Assembly: GCA_037976565.1 (NCBI GenBank)
Contig: CP137680.1
Coordinates: 27,360,873-27,424,872 of the forward strand
Source of the DNA: Mesocentrotus franciscanus
Taxonomy: Eukaryota > Echinodermata > Echinoidea > Camarodonta > Strongylocentrotidae
DNA: 64,000 bases
Direction of reading: 5' to 3'
The translations under genes and the position numbers were made by a program. The notes below the pieces were generated by a model. The model ran no database searches. It saw nothing but the letters and a program-made list of their open reading frames with translations, and had not been told where the DNA came from. Shown here in pieces: positions 1-12,189 of the stretch (positions are counted from its first letter, which is position 1; each line of letters opens with the position of its first letter).

Positions 1-518
1 GCAACAGACGGCTGAAGATTACAAGTAACGAGGTTGCGAGTAAAGTTTATCATTATCATTGATGAGTACAACAACCAAGGGGGCGGACATGTTTCTGCTG
101 AGCTCCTTTGTTTCTCTTGTTTTTTCCGTTTTGGCGTTTGTTTCTATGTTGTGATTGGTACTGGAGTGATGATCTGGACGCGTACAAGCCATTTTTAGGA
201 TGAATTTTTTGATTTAGCTTTTTGATTTTCATATTTTTGGTGATTTAGCGATCAAATTTTGGATTCTTGTCATACGATTTTATTTTTTTATATAGACTAG
301 ATTAGTAGATCTAGTTACAATCAGCAACTTAATGTATTAGTAGTAGTCTAGTATTGAATTTTGCAACACGCATAACTTACAAAGAAATTCAAAATGAAGC
401 AAGGCACACTGACTTTTGTGCCATCTGTTTTTGTTCTAGTAGTTGTGGTATTTGCCATGCTTAGTTGTAACCACTGCCTTGTGGTTCAGGTTCTCTTTAG
501 AATCTAATTAAGGCTAAG
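1..518. other. AT-rich intergenic or intronic DNA
   Basis: No coding frame, repeat pair or RNA-like structure was recognised here. GC content rises sharply after about 519, where the LINE leader begins. Confidence 0.5.
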
Positions 519-892
519 GAGCAAACCCTAACAGAAAACCATGCCACCGTGACAGCATTGAGGGCGATTGACGATACGAAACTCCCGACATCCTTCGACC
601 AGTCACTGCAGGGTCTAGTGGTTCACACCCGTCCTGGCTTGTCCTCGCCGGTGTGAAACTGCCACCAGTTCCCCGAGAGAGTGCCATTAGTAACTTGCAA
701 GAGCTACCGGTACTTAACCACCTTTGCAAGCAGCCTTCATGATTATATGCACAACAGTATGAAACTTCATACCGGTTCGGTCGCCCGGGTTAACAAGGAC
801 CGCGCTGTTAGATCAGGTCTTCCGTCGACAGTGCCAAGTATGCTAGGAAGCAAACAACAAAAACAAAAGACGACACCAGCGGAATAACTACA

Positions 893-1540
893 ATGACGTT
901 TGGACAGTGGAATGTCAGGACACTCCTCGATCGGGAGGGAACTGGCAGGCCAGAGAGAAGGACTGCCCTTGTAGCCATGGAGCTGGAGAAATACAGAATT
1001 GACATTGCTGCTCTGAGTGAAACACGTTTCTCCGAGTCAGGAAGGCTCGATAACATGGGCTACACATTCTTCTGGAGCGGCAAGCCGGACGGGGTACGAG
1101 AGGCTGGAGTGGGATTCGCCATCAGAAAAGAAATCTTAGCCAAGCTCACAGAAATGCCAAAAGCGGTTAATGATAGAATTATGACAATGACGGTACCACT
1201 GACGAAGAAGGAAATGCTACTCTCATCAGTGTATACGCACCAACCATGACGAGCCGGATGAAACAAAGGAGAACTTCTACAATCAGCTTAGAAAAACGTT
1301 GCGGGACACCCCCTGTACTGACAAGCTGATATTGATGGGAGACTTCAATGCCCGGGTAGGACGCGACTATGAGAAATGGCAGACAGTGATTGGCAGGCAC
1401 GGAATCGGTAACTGCAACACCAACGGTGAGCTACTTCTAGCGCTGTGCTCTCAGTTCGAACTCCTACTGACAAACACCGTGTTCAAGCAGAGGGAAGAAC
1501 ACAAAACCACCTGGATGCACCCTCGCCCTCACCGTGCTTG
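893..1540 (+). pseudogene. LINE endonuclease domain, frameshifted and internally deleted
   Basis: The domain starts with QWNVRTLL and then carries the ALSETRF motif (catalytic Glu region), GYTFFWSG, and GDFNARVG (catalytic Asp/Asn region). These are hallmarks of the apurinic-type endonuclease that nicks target DNA for target-primed reverse transcription. A one-base frameshift near 1235-1250 moves the frame from 893-1249 to the one at 1299-1541. After WMHPR near 1520 the sequence jumps almost directly to the TDHQLL motif near 1545, so the stretch that normally separates these motifs is missing. The enzyme should be inactive. Confidence 0.85.
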
Positions 1541-3546
1541 ACCGATCACCAGCTACTAAGATCAAAGGTTGCATTTGCTTTACGTTCAAAGCGTAGGAAG
1601 CAAGGAGCTACTAAACTTGCAAAGCTGAACACCGACCGGCTACACATCAATACACAACGGCTAAATCTAGAGCAAGATATGGACAAAGCTCTGACGAACT
1701 GGGGAGTGCAAGAGGGAATGACAGTTGATCAGACCTGGGCATCACTCAGCAAAGTGGTATATGAGACAGCGAGCAACACCCTCAGTAAACCAGAGCGAAA
1801 ACACCAGGACTGGTTTGACCCAGAAGACTCCGAGCTTTTGATACTCATGAAGAAAAGGGATGAAACACACCAACGTGTATTGCAGACTAGAAGCACCAGG
1901 TCCACCACCACCGCATACAAGGAAGCCTGCAGACACTTGCAGAGGTACACACGGAAAATGAAAACCACCTGGTGGGAGAAAAAGGCAGAGGACCTGCAAC
2001 GCTCCGCAGACAATAATGATATGAAATCCTTCTACACTGGACTGAAGGAAGTCTGGGGCCCCCAGACAAGGAGTACAGTTCATCTCAAGTCCCTGGACGG
2101 TAACGCAACCTTTTCAGACAACAAAAGAGTGCTTGAACGATGGTCACAGCATTTTGAGACACTACTCAACCAGCCAGGAGATATCGAGCCTGCAGCGCGT
2201 GATAGGATCAACCAGCGACCTGTAGTTACTGCACTCGATGATATTCCAACACGAAAAGAGCTAAACCTGGCAATTGCCTCCTTGGCTGATGGCAAGGCCC
2301 CTGGAGTGGATGGGATACCAAGCGAGATATGGAAGCACGGAGGAGCCACGCTAATCAACAGTTTACTAATGCTGATACAACAAGCATGGGCAGAAGGCTC
2401 TGTACCTCAGGAATGGAAGGATGCTAATATTGTCACCATCTTCAAAAAAGGAGATAGAACTCGGTGTGGAAACTACAGAGGAATATCGCTATTGTCGATA
2501 GCAGGAAAGTTTTTGCCCGGATCCTTCTTAACAGATTGAATGCCCACATTACACCGGATATATTGCCAGAGACTCAATGCGGATTCGAAACAACCGGAGC
2601 ACAGTAGACATGATCTTCTGCTTCAGACAATTACAGGAGAAGTGTATCGAGCACAACCGATCGCTCTATGTGGTTTTTGTGGATTTCACCAAAGCATTTG
2701 ACACTGTTGGTAGGACAGGTCTATGGCAACTACCCCGAAAGTATGGATGCCCGGAGAAGTTCACCGGAATGATAGAGTCACTACACACGGGTATGATGGC
2801 TAAAGTCAAGGAAGCAGGCGAAACATCTGATAGCTTCCCTGTAAGTAACGGTGTAAAACAAGGATGTGTGTTGGCCCCTACGCTGTTCTCCATCTTCCTC
2901 TCGGCGATGCTGGAGGAGGCCTTTGCGGACTTTGAGGAGGGTGTATACATACAATCACGTCAAGACGCCGACCTCTTCAATGTCGCACACTTCAAAGCTA
3001 AGACGAAGTCTACACAGATTCTCGTGAGGGAACTCCTCTTTGCAGATGACAGTGCTCTTGTTGCTCATACACCAGAGCAGATGCAACATATTATAGATGT
3101 ATTTTCATCAGCATCAAAGAAGTTCGGTCTACAAATAAACATCAAAAAGACTGAAGTACTATTCCAACCAGGGACAGACCATCGAGAGGAGAAGGAGATC
3201 CTTGTGGATGGGACAGCTCTAAACCAGGTAGATGGCTTCACTTATCTCTGCAGCTCTATATCCAAAGACGGACGCATCGACTCTGAGCTGGTGAAAAGAA
3301 TGTCAAAGGCCAGCAGTGCCTTTGGTAGACTGCGAATCAGGCTATGGAACAACCATCATGTCTCAACAAGTGTTAAGTGCAAAATATACAGGGCTATCAT
3401 CCTATCCACTCTCTTGTACGGTGCGGAAAGCTGGACTCTTTACAAAAGTCAAGTAAAGAAACTTCACGCTTTCATGATGAGACACCTCCGAGCAATCATG
3501 AGAATTACATGGATGGACAAGGTGACCAACAAAGAGATTCTAGAGT
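1541..3546 (+). pseudogene. LINE linker and reverse transcriptase domain
   Basis: The frame runs from TDHQLLRSKVAF through a Lys/Arg-rich linker to the reverse transcriptase. Visible motifs are DGKAPGVDGIPSEIWK (near 2290), FKKGDRTRCGNYRGISLL (near 2445), FVDFTKAFDTV with the first catalytic Asp (near 2680), GVKQGCVLAPTLFSIFL (near 2855) and LLFADDSALV with the catalytic Asp pair (near 3035). The frame shifts near 2510-2580, so the domain is split between 1445-2539 and 2577-3548. A stop (TGA) at 3546 cuts it again. Confidence 0.88.
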
Positions 3547-3862
3547 GAGCAAACCTGCCTTCTATGGAGGACCTGCTCATCAGGAAAAACCTACGATGGA
3601 CAGGCCATGTCATCAGGATGCCCTCTGAGAGGTTACCGAAGCAAATACCATTCTCGCAACTATCCGCTGGCGAAAGAGGGATTGGTCGACCACGGCGTTG
3701 CTACAAGGACACGGTCAAGCGGAACCTTAAGCGAAGGCAAATAGAAATCAAGACTTGGACAACTGCTGCAGGCCAGCAAGCTGTATGGAGAACAGCTGTA
3801 AAGTGAAAGTGAAGGCGGTCATTGTCGCTTCGCGACAGACAGCTACTACTACTACAACAACT
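3547..3862 (+). pseudogene. LINE C-terminal segment and 3' end
   Basis: After the stop at 3546, coding similarity continues in another frame at 3564-3806. It contains RWTGHVIRM and RGIGRPRRCYKD, the basic tail commonly seen after the reverse transcriptase in this LINE group. The stop at 3804-3806 is followed by a short untranslated segment with an imperfect hairpin (GTCGCTTCGCGAC near 3823) and a CTA/CAA-rich tail. Confidence 0.75.
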
Positions 3863-5020
3863 CTGCACTAATTATTAGAATAGTCCACTTTGAAAATAGA
3901 AAATACATTTGAAATTGTAATCACAAGCTAGGTGTAAAAATTTATAATGTGTCCCTACCTCGGATGAATGTGACCAGTAGAGGGCAGTAGGCATCCTGTC
4001 TCCGCTGTATTTTCTTGGCTTTTGTCAGGATTCCTCGGAGTAACTTCGTCTGAAACAAGGAAACATGCATTTCTTTATCAAAATAAGGAAATAAGGAAAT
4101 TTCTACACAGCTTTTTCCCTTTCGAAGTACAGGTTTATTGCAGTAGAAAACTAATATCACAAGTGCCATTTTGCGTGCAATTCTCAACCACTATCAAATT
4201 CTTAACCCATTGCTAATGGGAACTGTTTGGTCCCTGTATCAAGTCTATGGGAATCAGAGAATTCATTAATCATCAGTTTTTGATACTTATACAATCGTCT
4301 GCAAAATAGTTGTTTCATCACTGAAGTTAGTTCTGTTTCATTTCAAAGAACATTTTAAAAGTATTTACATTTCTCAGGTCGTCTCTTCATGTGATATAAT
4401 ACGACATACTTATGAACATTTCATCTGTTACATTGTTAGGTGTTTTTGCTCATTTTAATTCTACGACTACCCATAGGCATAACACAGGGAAAATCCCGTT
4501 CCTGTAGGAAATATGTAAAAATTTTACCAAGGCAAGATCAATCAATAAATAAGGAAACTAGGCTTAAGTGTGATGTCCAGGATTCCTGAACTAATATCCT
4601 TGAAAGCTTCTCAACAATGAGGAATCATCTTTCAGTTTTTATACCATGGGTGTACTATGAGTGGATGGGTGATGGAAAGTATAAAAAATAAACCATTATC
4701 AGCAACATAATCATGACAAGTAAAATATATATAATGATGAGCAAAAATTAATTATGATTCGCAAAATCAATCATGCACACATATATTTATCAAGAGTGAT
4801 TCTTTTCAATTTTGTTTCTTTGAATACCGATACTCTGCCAAAAGAAATTTCAGGCAATTAAAAGTCATCAATAATATACATTTAAATTAAATTTGAACAT
4901 CTTCAACTGGATGTAATACCTGTGACTACATTGACACTAACTTTATAAAAAACACAACAAAGAAGAATGCTATTTTGCCAGGTGGGCAAGTCTAAGATAT
5001 TTGTCCAATAGGTAACTGGA
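3863..5020. other. AT-rich DNA without a recognised gene
   Basis: Only short open frames occur. I saw no splice-bordered exon and no terminal-repeat pair here. Confidence 0.5.
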
Positions 5021-5157
5021 TACATCATTGGTTTTCATATATCTGATATCAATGCAATACATCATTGACTACATCATTGGTTTTCATATATCTGATATCA
5101 ATGCAATACATCATTGACTACATCATTGGTTTTCATATATCTGATATCAATGCAATT
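5021..5157. repeat. 49-bp tandem repeat, about 2.8 copies
   Basis: Units begin with TACATCATTGGTTTTCATAT at 5021, 5070 and 5119, nearly identical, giving a 49-bp period. A diverged relative (TTTTCATATGTCTGATATC) follows near 5243-5265. Confidence 0.9.
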
Positions 5158-5677
5158 TGGTAGCCCCAATAAAACTCTCCATAAACTAGAGGCAAGTCTA
5201 ACATATTTTGTCCCATACATTATGAACTACCGTACATTACCAATTTTCATATGTCTGATATCAAGTTGAGAGCCATAATATTACTCGGATAAGATAAAAG
5301 TATCAAAGATTGTAACACTTTTTGTATTCATTATGTTCATAATTCTATTATAATTCATTTTTGGGACACAAATTCAAAATAACTTGGACACAATACGAGA
5401 GCGTGGTCATGAGTTTATGATGTTTTCAATGCAAGATGTATTTGACTTTTTGTATTGCATTTACTTTTGGAGTTACCGTTCACAAGGTTCAACAAAGTTT
5501 TTAGTACCGGTAGTTTCAATTTTTCTTTAATCATATACATAAAAAATGCTCATCTGTATACTTTATACTGTATATAACATTGTCATTCTTTTTTTAATGA
5601 TTGAGAAGAATGCAATAAACCATGCACTGAGCCATTGTATGACATAGGGAGGATATCAATGAACATGTGATGACAGT
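5158..5677. other. AT-rich DNA; possible 3'UTR of the minus-strand gene
   Basis: No coding signal. If the exon at 5678-6015 is terminal, part of this stretch would be its 3' untranslated region on the minus strand. Confidence 0.35.
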
Positions 5678-6015
5678 CTAACTACCGGAAGACAGGGTAG
5701 CTTCCTGAATCTGTCCTCCAATGGCACCGTCCTCTGCAGCATCTCCTGAATTCTGTCCTCTCTCCATCTCAGCAATAACCTCTCGAACTGACACCCTGAC
5801 CGATGTCTCTCCCGCTTCGTGCATGCCAGAATTTCTTCCTCCTTCCTGGCATGATGGGGAGGGGTTGGCATTTGGCGACGACCAACCTCCACGATTAGAC
5901 CAAGCCGACCTCAGAGGAAGGTCGAGTTCGAGGTCGCTGACGCCGCTGAAGTCAGGGCTGGCAGCAGAGGAAGAAGAGGTCTCACTGCTTGCATCGCTCA
6001 CGTCTTGAAAGGTGT
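5678..6015 (-). CDS. Candidate terminal exon of a host gene, serine-rich acidic tail
   Basis: On the minus strand a pyrimidine-rich tract ending TTGTCTACAG at 6016 makes a good splice acceptor. The open frame after it runs about 112 residues to a TAG stop at 5678. Composition is that of a disordered acidic/serine tail: DVSDASSETSSSSAASPDF, then LELDLPLRSAW, a Pro/Asn/Ser stretch, and SVRVSVREVIAEMERG, which could form a short helix. GC content is well above the surroundings, as expected of an exon in an AT-rich genome. The exon needs one preceding base to complete its first codon. No family is recognised. A GT just before the stop (CCG/GTAGTT) could be a donor, so it may not be terminal. Confidence 0.6.
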
Positions 6016-6419
6016 CTGTAGACAATACAAAAAAGATACACACACTTATATTTTGATTTATAGAGCACTTTAAAATATTATTATACTTATAAAAAGAAAG
6101 AAAGCTGGGGAAATAATGTGATTGGAAAGAACTCGGGAGAAAAGTATTAATACTGATGAGGCTACTCAGGGTAAAAATGACATATCCTCTGTTTAGTAGC
6201 AGAAGGGTGTTAACTCATCATTTCACACATAGTAATCACCCTTCTGGCTCCAAACGAAAATATTATTACTATTTAACACTGATGTTGTTAAAATTATAAC
6301 TACATGATTATTCTCCAACTGTATTATCTAAGGCCAATTGCATCATTCCTAACTTTGTTTTTGTGTATACCGGTATATTATCATGAGTTTTTTTTCTCTT
6401 CCTTCATTATCACTTGGAT
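6016..6419. other. Probable intron sequence, minus-strand gene
   Basis: AT-rich, no recognised feature. It lies directly upstream (minus sense) of the exon ending at 6015. Confidence 0.4.
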
Positions 6420-6640
6420 ATTAAAGGAAACCTCACCCAAAGAAATAACTTTAGTTATTCTGAGAGGTTTATTGCATTCTTGCCCATTAATCTACAAGAT
6501 TTCCCATCAAATTGTGTAAGAGAGAGGTATAAAACAAGACATTCTTAGCATAATGTCCAGTTTCCCAGCCTGACATGGGCATTGCCATTTTGTTGATAAT
6601 GTGATGTACTATGCAAAGCCATTTATCAAGTAAATGTATT
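6420..6640. repeat. Dispersed repeat, copy 1 of a diverged direct pair
   Basis: Shares the order of several blocks with 7455-7640: TTCTGAGAG-TTTATTG, CAGTTTC-CAGC, GACATGGGCAT-GCCATTTT and GATAA-GTGATGTA. The copies are clearly diverged and lie about 1 kb apart in the same orientation. Confidence 0.65.
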
Positions 6641-6794
6641 CAATTTTATGGATGACTCCTTCCCACGTGTATGTGGTGATTTATAATTTTTACAACACAA
6701 CTGAATTGCATAAATAAGTTGTTGCTCTCCTGGGGTGAAGGTTTTGCATAAATGAAAAAAATGAGTTGTAATTAACCTTCTGGTTTCCTGTAAT

Positions 6795-6818
6795 CCCTTT
6801 CTCTCTCTCTCTCTGTCC
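6795..6818. repeat. CT microsatellite
   Basis: A short (TC)n run. The flanking DNA from 6641 to about 7200 shows no gene. Confidence 0.7.
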
Positions 6819-7204
6819 CATTTCCTTCTCTACCCTCTGTCTGACGTTATTGTGTCTATTCATTACATAATTAAAACTGTAAAAAAAAAAATCATCCTCA
6901 AGCTACAATGAAATTAAGAAATTAAAAAAATTATTCAAAGAAACCATCATCATTCTCGGTGCACATTCAGGCTCGCATGCATGCGTGTGCATGCCACTGC
7001 TTGTTTAGATTTTAGAGGTATATAAAGAACTCAAATTGTTCTCAGAACACATTCACAATTCAGTTTAGATCATGGAAGAACGTGCATATTTGTCCAGAGG
7101 GCTTTCCGCATGGTGAATAGGAAAATACACATTGTGCCATTTTCAACTGTTCTGTCAAATGATAAATCTTTCTTTTTAATCTGTGGTCTGAAATTTAAGG
7201 AATC

Positions 7205-7346
7205 TAGCTTTTTATTATTGTTTTATTATTTTATTTTGCTTTGTTTTGTTTTGTGTTGTTTTGTCTTCTGCTGTATTGTGTTATGATGTGCTGTACTGTG
7301 CTGTGCTGTGCTGTGCTGTGCTGTGCTGTGTTTTGTTTTGTTTTGT
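7205..7346. repeat. TTTTG and CTGTG simple-repeat tract
   Basis: A pentanucleotide-type low-complexity tract changes from TTTTG-rich to repeated GTGCTGTGCTGTGCT, then back to TTTTG. The Thr/His/Gln-rich minus-strand open frame across it is a repeat artefact. Confidence 0.9.
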
Positions 7347-7454
7347 TTTTGTTTACTTTTTTCTGGTAGAACTTGGGTTTTCTTAGATTCCATGCCCATC
7401 AGAGAGATCATATATTACTTTCTTTTAATTGTGCATAATAGTTTAAAAGATTCT

Positions 7455-7637
7455 ACTGCCTCAGACAACAACAAAAAAAGAACATATAGTCATTCTGAGA
7501 GATTTATTGTATTCTTATAGATCTACAAAATTCGCTACCAAAGCTAATGAGAGATGCATAAAGCAAGAATAATGTGCAGTTTCTCAGCACGACATGGGCA
7601 TCGCCATTTTCTTGATAACGTGATGTATACTAATATA
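7455..7637. repeat. Dispersed repeat, copy 2 of a diverged direct pair
   Basis: Diverged counterpart of 6420-6640, same strand, abutting the hairpin element that starts at about 7638. Confidence 0.65.
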
Positions 7638-7903
7638 TATGCACTTTCTCACAGGTTTCACGGCAACCCGCTGCACAATACAAGTGCATACCGACGATGG
7701 GGTGTGGGTGGGCGCGCGGGCGTGAAGTTAGCGACCATAATGATCATCATCAATTCAAAATGTGAATTACTTGCATGAATTTAATGAGGATCTGAGATTA
7801 CAGTCGCTAACTTCAGGCACGCGCGCGCGCGCCCGCACCCCATCGTCGGTATCCACTATTGTGCAGCGGTTTGCCGTGAAACCTGTGAGAAAGTGCATGT
7901 ATA
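7638..7903. mobile_element. Hairpin (foldback) element with arms of about 98 bp
   Basis: The left arm (7638-7735) and right arm (7803-7903) are imperfect inverted copies: GCACTTTCTCACAGGTTTCA pairs with the end of the right arm, and CCGACGATGGGGTG and GAAGTTAGCGAC recur inverted. The spacer is about 67 bp and AT-rich. The arms hold a GC-rich alternating CG tract. This looks like a foldback MITE. No target duplication was identified. Confidence 0.75.
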
Positions 7904-8957
7904 ATGTCTTTGTTTTTAGGAAAAATACTCCAAAAAATATAAGAAAATCGACACGAAACAAGTTAAGAAAGATAACGACTTTAAACCATGACCATTATTT
8001 GAACAATTGTTGAAGATTTAGTTGATTTTTTGGTATGTTATAGTAGGGTATTTCCATTCAAGTGCTATGTTATGTTGTGTTATAATGCCAATGTTGTCTC
8101 CTGCAGTGACATCACATGCTATTGCGCAATACAGCTCCGAAACTGGGCTTTTTTTTCTGAGTGGTCTGAGTCTTCATTTTTAAAGCTAGATTCAAGAATT
8201 ATTGATGTTTTCTTAGAAAAATCATTGTCATATTCGGAATCTCGGTCAAAAATTCTTCTACATGTCTTTTTATCAATTTTAAGCCCGTTTTGATTAGAGG
8301 GGCCCTTTAAAGTGAACGTCTTTCACATGAATTGTAAGCAAAAAGATGCACACAAATACAAAATGAGAACATTATCAAATATTCCTTGTTAGGGTGAGAC
8401 GCACAACATTTATCTGGGCCAACAAATAATAAAAATAAGTATGTTTTTTTTTCCTCAAGTTTTTTTTCCTCAAAAGGCAACCACAGCTTATGTTTATTTA
8501 TAAGCCTTGCTTCTTGCTTAAACCCTTCTCTCTCTTCTAATGTATATGTTTAGGAATGACTTACTTTAAATAAGATTGTGAGTCTAATATGATCTTTCCA
8601 GTTTTCATTTAATTTAATTTTTTTAATGTAATGTCATTTTACTTTTTTATTAGATTTCACTTAAGTATCTTACAGTTACAGCCATCAAATTTTTCAGTCA
8701 AAAGATTCTTTTTGGGTGGGGTTTGATAGAAATGTTCGAAGGATCCCTATATAATATGCAGATATACAGATCTGCATTTGTATTTTACAGCAAGATTGTG
8801 ACATTTTGTGATGATTTCACTGGGGTTTCTAATTTCTTGCTTCATACAGTGTAAACTACTTTCCACGTTCATAAGAAAAGTGCAGTAAGATCGATAGCGA
8901 TACGAATCATCTTTCTGACATAAAGAGGTAGATGAAATGTGAAACTAAATTCCTCAA
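7904..8957. other. AT-rich DNA without a recognised gene
   Basis: Short chance open frames only. T-rich runs occur near 8440-8480. Confidence 0.45.
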
Positions 8958-8960
8958 TAA

Positions 8961-9861
8961 GGCCAAAAAAAAAATCATTTGGTTGTCCTCGACCGCCCGC
9001 TCGTCATTTTCGGCCCGCTCGCATTTTTTTTTTTTTTTGGAGCAATTTTAAACGCCAAACATACCATTTTATGCATGTTGCAAGGATCAAAATGTGTCCC
9101 GTTGCCAATTTAGTCTTTTCAGTACGCAATTCTGTCTTTATATTAAATATAATAGAGTAGAGGAAGGATCAAGTTTTCGGCCAGATGGCAATTTTCGGCG
9201 GGTCCGTTGTATGCATGGTGAAATCACACAAATCACATATCACACACATACAATACATTTCAGAGTCACAGGAGAACCACATTTGCAATGGAAAATGTAT
9301 CCTTAAATATCACATTTTAGCAATGTAATCGGCGGTCCTGCTACCTGAATCTGAAAAATCAAATATCTTACGCGTGTCTGTAAGGAAGATGGGTACCAAA
9401 ACCTGAGCTGTATTTCAAGTATTTTTCAGATTTAGATCGCGATTTTTCATGTGTCGCAATACCAATTTCTGATTACTGCAGGGGTAATTTTCGGCGCTCC
9501 GAGCTCTGGCGTGGGATACCTGCCCCGGCCGCACGCGCTATAGATCAGTGGACGAACGAACGACACGCGTGCACTCCCTATTGACTTTGTACATGCGACC
9601 GAAAACTACCTCCGAAACAGTGAAAATGAAATTGAATATTGCCATGGCAATTCATGACTTTTTTCTGGGGTTCTTGTTGTGTTTAAATAATAATATTGGC
9701 TTCATGATTTGAAGAAAAAAATGAAAATAAATAGGAAGTAAAGAGTCCAAATGAAGAGGGAAAAATGAAATGAAAAAAAAAAGAAAAAAAAATCCGCCCG
9801 CCCGCCCGCCCCTACTCCAGAAAAGCAATCGAGGACAACCAAATGATTTTTTTTTTTGGCC
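8961..9861. mobile_element. 901-bp non-autonomous DNA transposon, PIF/Harbinger-like ends
   Basis: The termini are inverted repeats of about 32 bp: GGCC, an A-run, then TCATTTGGTTGTCCTCGA, mirrored exactly apart from A-run length at 9829-9861. Directly outside both ends stands TAA (8958-8960 and 9862-9864), a 3-bp target duplication. GG termini with a TAA/TTA duplication fit the PIF/Harbinger group. The interior has G/C-rich CCGCCCGC tracts near both ends and no transposase frame, so this is a deletion derivative or MITE. Confidence 0.82.
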
Positions 9862-9864
9862 TAA

Positions 9865-11860
9865 CTGCAAGTCTAGTTACACGACTACCACATAAATTAT
9901 GAAATTATGATAAAGGAACTGAAGTTGTGTTCAGGATTGCTAATTGTACGATACTAGTTAAAAATCAAAACAGAAAGCAACACTTTCTTTTCCTAACAGG
10001 GCAGTTACGACCCTGGTATTGCAAATCAATTATCTTTATTTCCTGATTGATGGGCAAACTTGTAAAATTATCATGTTACTATTCAAAGCTTAAATTGATA
10101 TATAGCTAATATTGTCGGAAAGTTAGTTTACATATTCATCATTCACTACCAAATACAATGTATCAAAACAAGGTACAGTTGTTTAAACAGAGATGGTCAT
10201 GAAAATCAGGGTGAGATAGTCATTAGAATACGATAGTAAAATTGTCCAAGTTAGACCCCTGATTTGTCAATTTTGTTTATACATGTAGTATGCATGTCCC
10301 CTGGAAAATGGGTTCAATAATATATCTCTTCACCCTTTGCCAACTAATGCAAAATATATTTTTGTTCAATACCTTGGCCCAAGGCCAATGGTTTTCCTAG
10401 AAAGAACTGGCTCACATGAGTCCAAAAATTCTTTATACAGGGCAACAAGAAAAAACCTCAATAAAATGTTAGTATTCTAGATGAAAATTTAAGTACGAAT
10501 ACAACTGAATCCTATGAATTAATTTCGAGCAAGAAAAACTACATTTGAACTAGAAAGCAACACATTGACATTTGACAACATGTACTATATCAGTACTCTA
10601 ATGGAAACACAACATGTTAAGGGCAGAAAACTTTAAAGAATTGAAATTTTAATTTTAATCTCTCAAGGTTAAAAATCTTTCTTTCTTTTTTTTTTCCTTC
10701 TTTTATTTTTTTTTTTTCTTTATTACTAAGTGGGAATTAGCTGGGAAATTATCTTCATTTTTGTGTATAAACTCAACACAATATCCCATGACCTGATATT
10801 GATGTTTTTATGATGATGGAAAGTAAATCCCATGTGATTTGTAATGTAGGTCATGTGGCTCGTATATATGTCCCATTATCCATCTCAGGTTGTTTATAAT
10901 TTTTTTGTACATGATAATCTACATTAATTTCATGTTTCCTTTTGATTTAGAAACCTGCAAAATATCTTTTAATATTTCAGTTAAGGAATTGATGCAAGGA
11001 TAAATGTATGAAAGTGATTCTCTAAACTGAAGTGGTAGCTGATTTATTGATCCAATAATGATTGTGGGCACGCTCAACAGGAAGGAGGGGAAGTCCAGAT
11101 CTGTTGCCTATAGATATGTTTAACCATGCACATTGCACACTAACTTCATTTTCCTCATTTTAAGATTTCACAGCTGTGTGCAGTGGTTACCTCCAATGTT
11201 TAAGACTTCAAAATGTCATACACTGTACACCAATGTACAAAACAATTTTCACAGAATATCCCAAATCTACACTGTCAATAGTCACAGACAAGCGAAATGG
11301 CACTATCTTACTTTATATTTCTATACATGTTCTCATTCTCACTGAAATGTGATGCTAAGGAAGTCCTAATTTGAGAATCATTTGGCTTAAGTATGTATTA
11401 AACTGGTTGTTTTTCAATGATAAATATACCCAAACCACTGTAGAAATTCAGTGCATTGATGTCATTTACAGCTCTATGATACAAGAACATACCATATTCT
11501 GTATGTACGTAAACTTCATCCTACATTTTCACGCGTGTGAAAGATTATTTATACAGATAGATAGAGGGGCTTAGGTGTCAATGTGCAAGATGATATCAAT
11601 GGTGTGACTTCCTTAATTAGTAACATTGATTTACAGAATATAATTCCTCTTGGAATACTGTACATACATAAGGAAGTTTTGCTAAGCTAGACTTACATGT
11701 ATTATAAGATGGGTAGAAGAATCCCTGCAATCTGATTGGTCAATTACCATGCAGTTTTTTTACTGTATGCACGCGATATCAACACGATATATGCGATATT
11801 AGAATCGATAACACCGATATCACGATTGTTTACATCGTCTGCGCCAACAACAAAAACAAG
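9865..11860. other. AT-rich DNA without a recognised gene
   Basis: About 2 kb of low-GC sequence with only short open frames and T-rich tracts (10680-10720). I recognised no repeat family or exon border. Confidence 0.45.
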
Positions 11861-11867
11861 ATGGTGA

Positions 11868-12095
11868 AATCGCTGCGGCGATTTGATTATCCAGCTTCTG
11901 TCAGAAGAAGAATTATCTAAATTGTTGGATGATTCGGATGCGGCTAGCACAAAAAGGTCAATTAAGTATGGATTCTCATAGTTGGAAAAGTTTGCACAGA
12001 TCAAGAACGTCAATTTAGGAGACATTTTAACGCCAGAATTGGGCAAACTAGCTGTAGCGTATCATCGTTCTAAACGACTTCTGTACATTAAGACT
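11868..12095 (+). pseudogene. Crypton/DUF3504-like N-terminal remnant, part 1
   Basis: One frame reads LLSEEELSKLLDDSDAAST, then KRSIKYGFS, an in-frame TAG, and LEKFAQIKNVNLGDILTPEL and GKLAVAYH. The layout (acidic LL-D-SDA motif, T-KRSIKYG, then an FA/FRDY-like helix and an L-KL--AYH helix) resembles the N-terminal helical domain of Crypton tyrosine-recombinase-derived proteins (the DUF3504 relatives seen in ZMYM and QRICH1 proteins). A GTGAGT donor follows at 12096. The internal stop makes it a pseudogene or element relic. Confidence 0.5.
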
Positions 12096-12189
12096 GTGAG
12101 TTGTATTGTATACGTAGAACTAGAAGTCTCTTCAGTACCTTCGCTATGGCATACAATGCCACTTTTTGGATCACCGTACTTTAGATATC

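Larger units (their letters stand above)
519..3862 (+). mobile_element. RTE-like LINE, decayed, near full length
   Basis: About 3.3 kb, close to the usual size of RTE-clade elements. A GC-richer leader (519-892) is followed by an apurinic endonuclease region, a linker, reverse transcriptase and a C-terminal tail ending near 3805. A short 3' segment follows, with a CTACTACTACTACAACAACT-like tail near 3840-3862. Proteins of this type are often annotated in animals as craniofacial development protein 2-like. The frame is broken at several places, so the copy is dead. Clade assignment is from remembered motif style; I saw no target duplication. Confidence 0.85.
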
